30,072 nt of DNA from the NCBI GenBank assembly GCA_021372515.1, contig JAJFUG010000032.1, positions 1 through 30,072 on the forward strand, read 5' to 3'. The notes beneath the pieces are model-generated. The model was not told the DNA's origin and searched no databases. It was given only the letters and a program-made list of their open reading frames with translations. Below, one piece after another: positions 26,645 to 30,072 of this stretch. Position 1 is the first letter of the stretch. Every line of letters begins with the position of its first letter. The stretch is from a bacterium (GTDB lineage Bacteria; Gemmatimonadota; Glassbacteria; GWA2-58-10). A program made the position numbers and the translations under genes.

Positions 26645-27058
26645 TCAGTCCGGCTCGCCCTCTTCCTTCCAGAAATTTTCGAGGGCCGCCTCCATAGTGT
26701 TGCGCTGGAGGTAGAACAGCCCCACCAGTATCTCTCCCAGTTTCATGCGCACCTTGTCCTGGATGTTGAGCAGCTCGCCCAGCTGGCTGTCGTCGAGCAG
26801 CTTCATCCGCTTGGCTGTCTCGCCGAACATCGCGCCGGTGTATTTCTGCTCCTCCAGCACATCGTACAGCTCGGTGACCGAGATCATGTCCTCAACCGCG
26901 GCCAGTGTGCCCAGGCGCTGATAGATCGCATCCTGGATTGTCAGCGCCTCATCGCGCTGCTCGGGCTTGATCAGGCCCCTTTCAACCAGGAACTCACCGA
27001 AGCGCTTGTGACGTTCGGCGGCTTTTGCCAGGCTGCTTTCTTCCGGGTTTTCGCTCAT
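26645..27058 (-). CDS. Four-repeat MshEN-like protein (possible cyclic-di-GMP sensor)
   Basis: A 137-residue soluble protein. Four 24-residue motifs start at residues 19, 48, 77 and 106, exactly 29 apart. Repeat 1 (RFGEFLVERGLI...EALTIQ) fits the R-L-G-x2-L-V-x2-G...L-x2-Q pattern of the MshEN/GspE-N cyclic-di-GMP motif with Arg19, Gly21, Gly28 and Gln42. Repeat 2 keeps Arg48, Gly50 and Gln71 but has Asp57 for Gly. Repeats 3 and 4 keep hydrophobic spacing and Gly79/Gly108 but lose the Arg. A 24-residue motif with 5-residue linker is the MshEN layout, so this may be two MshEN units. There is no ATPase domain. The ATG at 27056-27058 is chosen because the repeat protein starts there; upstream codons look non-coding. 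Function unknown. Confidence 0.75.
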   Translation of the reverse strand: MSENPEESSLAKAAERHKRFGEFLVERGLIKPEQRDEALTIQDAIYQRLGTLAAVEDMISVTELYDVLEEQKYTGAMFGETAKRMKLLDDSQLGELLNIQDKVRMKLGEILVGLFYLQRNTMEAALENFWKEEGEPD

Positions 27059-27309
27059 CTTTGGTCCGCCGTAGATAGTTGTCATCCCTGAGGTTGTGAA
27101 TGATCGGGACTGTCCGTGCGGCCCCTTGCCGGAGCCGCTGACCCTGCCAAGCCGTATGCCCTGCCTGGAGGGAGGTCCCTCTCCAGCCCGGCCGATTACC
27201 TCTCTTAACCGTAGCACCTGTTTTCTGTTCAATGATACACCATCTGAATTTAATCAGCCCGGGCCCGATTTTTCAAGCGCTTTCTCACATTCTTTTTTCG
27301 ATTTTTCTC

Positions 27310-27338
27310 TTGACTTTCGCTTTTTGTTCGCTTAGAAT
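27310..27338 (+). promoter_or_regulatory. Sigma-70 promoter of lexA
   Basis: TTGACT (27310-27315) and TAGAAT (27333-27338) have a 17-base spacer. The predicted start near 27345 gives a leader of about 170 nt. The rest of the 27059-27515 gap shows no gene: 27059-27300 has no clear element, and no good promoter for the minus-strand repeat protein was found. Confidence 0.8.
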
Positions 27339-27363
27339 AAATCAGATTTCGCTAAATTTTCGC
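27316..27363 (+). promoter_or_regulatory. Candidate LexA operator: four phased TTCGC direct repeats
   Basis: TTCGC occurs at 27316, 27327, 27348 and 27359, so the intervals are 11, 21 and 11 bases, i.e. one, two and one helical turns, all on one face of the DNA. Two copies lie in the promoter spacer and two just after the predicted start. Alphaproteobacterial LexA binds a direct repeat of GTTC at the same 11-base period, so this is a natural site for self-repression. The binding protein is inferred, not shown. Confidence 0.6.
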
Positions 27364-27515
27364 CTGCGGGCGGCGGGAATCAATTAGGATGAGGCCCGCA
27401 GCGAAGCCGTGAGTGTAAGGAAAGAAGCACGGGCAGCGCGGTCTGGGGCGAGGAAAAAGGTAAACCCAGCGGCGGCGGTTTCGATAAATCCGGCTGGAGA
27501 AAGGAAGAAGGCGGC

Positions 27516-28148
27516 ATGTATCTGACCCGCAGGCAGAAAGAGATACTGGATTTCATCCGTGAGCATATCGCCGGGCAGGGTTACGCTCCCAGCCTGGGCG
27601 AGATCGGCCGTCGGTTCGGCCTCAGCTCGCCGGCCACGGTGCACAAGCACCTGCAGAACCTGGAGGAGAAAGGCCTGCTGCGCCGCGACACGAACCGCAG
27701 CCGCGCAATCGAGCTGTGCGACCCGTCCGGGGAGGAGCCGTCCCCCTCGGTCTCTGTCTCCTCCGGCGCGGTGAGCCTGCCTCTCTTGGGCCGGATCGCC
27801 GCCGGGCGGCCGATCCAGGCCCTGCCCGTGCCGGAGAGCATGGATGTCCCCTCGTTCCTGGCCGGACGCGGCCAGCCGACTTTCGTGCTGCGGGTCAGCG
27901 GGGATTCGATGATCGACGAGCAGATACGCGACGGCGACTATGTGATCGTGGAGAGCCGTCAGGATGCGGCGGATGGCCAGATCGTGGTGGCCCTGATCGG
28001 CAACGAGGAGGTCACGCTCAAGCGGTTCTACCGTGAGAAAGACGGGGTGCGGCTCCAGCCGGCCAATGTCAACATGTCGCCGATCTACGTGCGCGACGGC
28101 GAGTTCAGCCTCCAGGGCGTGGTGATCGGCGTGTTGCGCAAGTATTGA
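27516..28148 (+). CDS. lexA: LexA repressor, SOS response
   Basis: Represses SOS genes until RecA filaments trigger its self-cleavage. The 210-residue protein has an N-terminal winged helix (SLGEIGRRFGLSSPATVHKHLQNLEEKGLLRR in the region 26-57; key parts are EIGRRFGLSS and HKHLQNLEEKG). The cleavage site is the Ala96-Gly97 bond in LLGRIAAGRPIQ. The S24-type protease domain has Ser131 in RVSGDSMIDEQI and Lys169 in EVTLKRFYRE, the catalytic dyad. All needed residues are present, so the protein should be active. The ATG at 27516 has AAAGGAAGAAGG ahead. A four-copy direct repeat overlaps its promoter. dinB lies downstream in the same direction. Confidence 0.97.
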   Translation: MYLTRRQKEILDFIREHIAGQGYAPSLGEIGRRFGLSSPATVHKHLQNLEEKGLLRRDTNRSRAIELCDPSGEEPSPSVSVSSGAVSLPLLGRIAAGRPIQALPVPESMDVPSFLAGRGQPTFVLRVSGDSMIDEQIRDGDYVIVESRQDAADGQIVVALIGNEEVTLKRFYREKDGVRLQPANVNMSPIYVRDGEFSLQGVVIGVLRKY

Positions 28149-28232
28149 GAATACACATTGTGATTTTATCCATAAACGCACGGCCCGGGCGGCTTGGGCT
28201 GTCCCGCCGGAACGAAAGAGGGGAGACTTGAG

Positions 28233-28418
28233 ATGAAAGGCAACCGACTGATGGCTTTCGGCGTGATCCGCAAGGGACGGTCCGAGCGCTGCCTGCTGGT
28301 GGTGCTGGACCAGCGTTTCGCCGGGCAGCCGGCCGGACGGGAAAGCGGGCTGGGGGCGCGCTGCCGACGGGCGTTCCGCCTGTTCAGCCCCGCCGCGCCT
28401 GTCGCCGCCCGCCAGTAG
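28233..28418 (+). CDS. Small basic ORF between lexA and dinB (unknown)
   Basis: A 61-codon ORF with ATG at 28233 and a good GAGGGGAG ribosome site about 10 bases ahead. The product starts MKGNRLMAFGVIRKGRSER and ends with an Arg/Ala/Pro-rich tail, is strongly basic and has no recognisable domain. An in-frame start 13 codons earlier lacks a ribosome site. It sits between lexA and dinB on the same strand, where small SOS-linked proteins are often found. GC-rich DNA gives chance ORFs of this size, so it may not be real; the ribosome site is the main support. Confidence 0.45.
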   Translation: MKGNRLMAFGVIRKGRSERCLLVVLDQRFAGQPAGRESGLGARCRRAFRLFSPAAPVAARQ

Positions 28419-28454
28419 ACGCGGCAAAGCGGCCGTAAAAATCCTGTGTCACCG

Positions 28455-28484
28455 GGCCGGACTTTCCTTGCCGAGAGTCCGGCC
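28455..28484 (+). promoter_or_regulatory. Hairpin upstream of dinB
   Basis: GGCCGGACT (28455-28463) pairs perfectly with AGTCCGGCC (28476-28484) around a 12-base loop. It ends 41 bases before the dinB start. Only GGTTTG follows, so termination would be weak; it could limit read-through from lexA or shape the dinB leader. Confidence 0.4.
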
Positions 28485-28525
28485 GGTTTGTCCGTCAGGG
28501 GCTCTCGGATCGAGGAGACTGCGGC

Positions 28526-29704
28526 GTGGAGCGCAATATCGTGCATATCGACATGGACGCTTTTTTTGTCTCGGTGGAGCGCGCCCGCGACAGCTCCCTG
28601 CTGGGCCGCCCGGTGGTGGTGGGCGCGGTGGAGGGCACGCGCGGGGTGGTGGCCGCGGCCTCCTACGAGGCCCGTCAGTACGGCGTCTTCTCGGCCATGC
28701 CCGCGGCGCGAGCCCGCAGGCTCTGCCCGCAGGCCGTGTTCCTTCCCGGCACCCCGCGCCTGTACGTGCGGGTCTCGCGCGGCATCCGGCGGATACTGGA
28801 GGCCTGGACCCCGCTGGTCGAGGCGGCCTCGATCGACGAGGCCTACCTCGACCTGACCGGCTTCGACCGCTGCTACGGCCCGGTGCTGGACACGGTGGAC
28901 CGGATAATCCGTCAGATACGTGAGACGTTCCACATCGACGTTTCGGCCGGGATCGCGGGTAACAAGCTGCTGGCCAAGATCGCCTCGAAAAAGGCCAAGC
29001 CCTCGGGCCTTCTGCGCGTGCTGCCAGGCTGCGAGCAGAGTTTCCTGGGGCCCCTGCCTCTGGGCGACATTCCCGGCGTGGGGCCGAGCCTGCGCGAGCA
29101 CCTGGCCCGCCTGGGCCTTCACACCGTGGCCGAGCTGCGCGAGCTGGAGGCCGACCTTCTGGTGCGGGTGTTCGGCAGCGCCGGCCAGTGGCTGTACGAC
29201 ATGGCCCGCGCCCGCGGCAGCCTGAGCGTGGAGCCACAGAGCGGCCCGGCCAAGTCGGTGGGCCATTCGGTCACGTTCGATGAGGACACCCTGGACCGGC
29301 GGTTCCTGGAGGGGGTGCTCTACCACCTGGCCGAGAAAGTCGGCCGCCGCACCCGGGCCATGGGCATGCTGGGGCGCACGGTCACGCTGCGGCTGCGCTA
29401 CTCCGATTTCAAGACAGTCACCCGAGCCTGGTCCGGCGGAGCAGGCACCGCGGCGGACCAGGAGATATTCGAGCGCGCCCTGGAGCTGATGCTGCCGCTG
29501 CTGGAGCGCCGGGTGCGGGTGCGGCTGCTGGGGATCAGCCTGTCACGCCTGCGGCCCGAGGAGGGCCAGCTCGACCTGTTCCGCCCCGACCTTCTGCGGC
29601 GGATCAGTTTCTACCGCGCCGTGGACAGCCTGCGCGACAAGTACGGTTTCGAGGCCGTGCGCAAGGGGCGCGACTCGGGGACGGCGGCGCGCCGCGCAGG
29701 GTGA
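28526..29704 (+). CDS. dinB: DNA polymerase IV (Y family)
   Basis: Error-prone translesion polymerase. The 392-residue protein has the palm motif NIVHIDMDAFFVSVE with catalytic Asp9 and the Phe13-Phe14 steric gate, GVVAAASYEARQYGVFSAMP, and the second catalytic motif ASIDEAYLDLTG with Asp104-Glu105. The little-finger domain follows (SVGHSVTFDEDT onward). Near the C-terminus QLDLF (348-352) is a good beta-clamp binding motif. The start is a GTG at 28526 with GAGGAG about 10 bases ahead. Position after lexA points to SOS control, although no TTCGC pair lies directly upstream, so it would depend on read-through from the lexA promoter. Confidence 0.96.
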   Translation: MERNIVHIDMDAFFVSVERARDSSLLGRPVVVGAVEGTRGVVAAASYEARQYGVFSAMPAARARRLCPQAVFLPGTPRLYVRVSRGIRRILEAWTPLVEAASIDEAYLDLTGFDRCYGPVLDTVDRIIRQIRETFHIDVSAGIAGNKLLAKIASKKAKPSGLLRVLPGCEQSFLGPLPLGDIPGVGPSLREHLARLGLHTVAELRELEADLLVRVFGSAGQWLYDMARARGSLSVEPQSGPAKSVGHSVTFDEDTLDRRFLEGVLYHLAEKVGRRTRAMGMLGRTVTLRLRYSDFKTVTRAWSGGAGTAADQEIFERALELMLPLLERRVRVRLLGISLSRLRPEEGQLDLFRPDLLRRISFYRAVDSLRDKYGFEAVRKGRDSGTAARRAG

Positions 29705-29708
29705 GATG

Positions 29709-29749
29709 ACCGGGCGGTCGCGCCATGATAAATAAAGCCCCGGTTTTTT
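29709..29749 (+). terminator. Probable terminator after dinB
   Basis: ACCGGG (29709-29714) pairs with CCCGGT (29739-29744), followed directly by a T run to 29749. The loop is long (24 bases), which weakens the call. Confidence 0.5.
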
Positions 29750-29800
29750 CACTCCTTCGGCCCGCCGGGCCGTCCGGTTTGCGGCCCCCGCTGGCTTTGC

Positions 29801-29822
29801 TGCTTTGGCCGAAACCAAAGCA
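29801..29822. repeat. Inverted repeat with TGCTTTGG arms
   Basis: TGCTTTGG (29801-29808) pairs with CCAAAGCA (29815-29822) around CCGAAA. It lies in the 283-base gap between dinB and the last gene. No U tract follows. Nothing else was recognised in the rest of the gap apart from the terminator above and the next ribosome site. Confidence 0.5.
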
Positions 29823-29987
29823 GAACAGAGTCTTTCGGCTTCTCACTGCAAGTTCCTAACCGGACATTGCTGGGCAAGATCGAAAGGACTGAAAGAAGGA
29901 CCGGGCGGACACAGTGGGTCGCCCATGCCGAGAATTAAGGACGGTATGCCGGGCCGGTAAATCCTTTCCACCGACAGGAGAACGAAC

Positions 29988-30072
29988 ATGGTCCGCCTCA
30001 CCCGCCGGGATTTTGTCACCGTGGCAGCCGCTGCAATCCTGCTGAACGCCGAGGAAACGAAAGGAGAAACTA
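29988..30072 (+). CDS. Start of a Tat-exported protein (cut by window end)
   Basis: ATG at 29988 with AGGAG about 9 bases ahead; the reading frame runs open to the window edge (28 codons). The first residues, MVRLTRRDFVTVAAAAILL, have the twin-arginine pattern T-R-R-D-F-V followed by a short hydrophobic stretch, so a folded, possibly cofactor-bearing protein exported by Tat is expected. Nothing more can be said of its identity. Confidence 0.7.
   Translation, partial: MVRLTRRDFVTVAAAAILLNAEETKGET

Noticed and set aside
23869-26697. A 942-codon open frame on the plus strand opposite the GH38 gene
   Set aside because: Antisense mirror of a gene with clear catalytic motifs and a signal peptide; the translation has no domain and runs through the intergenic region and into the next gene.
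28419-28525. A LexA box directly upstream of dinB
   Set aside because: No TTCGC pair with 11-base spacing occurs there; only a GC-rich hairpin was found.

Overview
The window is a gene-dense, GC-rich stretch of bacterial chromosome. It looks Gram-negative: FtsB-like divisome protein, an M23 envelope peptidase with a membrane anchor, and a Tat-type leader. Housekeeping promoters match the sigma-70 consensus very well (TTGACA-17-TATAAT and close variants). The phylum cannot be assigned from sequence alone; a lineage outside the well-studied Proteobacteria and Firmicutes is plausible but is an inference.

Layout. (1) 28-1318, minus strand: a two-gene envelope unit, a small membrane/coiled-coil protein overlapping an M23 peptidase. 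(2) 1554-5850, minus strand: initiator tRNA with its own consensus promoter and terminator, then ftsB-like, eno, sppA and carA, read from a promoter at 5822-5850. (3) 5963-23550, plus strand: a long amino-acid biosynthesis array. It starts with a sigma-70 promoter, a 57-codon leader ORF packed with Leu/Ile/Val codons, and alternative RNA pairings (a probable ilv attenuator), then ilvD, ilvB, ilvH, ilvC, a citramalate-synthase-type gene and ilvE. These are followed by a SnoaL-like protein, argD, argJ, a class V aminotransferase, a threonine/serine dehydratase, proC, homoserine dehydrogenase and a glutamate-dehydrogenase family gene, closed by a clear terminator. (4) 23552-23865: a repeat-rich convergent intergenic region. 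(5) 23896-26460, minus: a secreted GH38 alpha-mannosidase. (6) 26645-27058, minus: a 137-aa protein made of four exact 29-residue repeats resembling MshEN cyclic-di-GMP motifs. (7) 27310-29749, plus: lexA, a 61-codon basic ORF and dinB (Pol IV), with a four-copy TTCGC operator candidate at the lexA promoter. (8) 29988-end: the start of a gene with a twin-arginine signal.

How it fits together. The ilv block supplies valine and isoleucine, and the leucine precursor 2-oxoisovalerate. Two routes to 2-oxobutyrate are encoded (citramalate synthase, and threonine dehydratase with homoserine dehydrogenase upstream). Glutamate dehydrogenase supplies the amino donor used by ilvE and argD; argJ, argD and carA contribute to arginine, and proC to proline. 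leuA, leuCD, leuB, argB, argC and carB are not in the window. The most interesting items are the ilv leader peptide, the ketol-acid reductoisomerase whose cofactor loop predicts NADH use, the quadruple MshEN-like repeat protein, and the phased direct-repeat operator at lexA.
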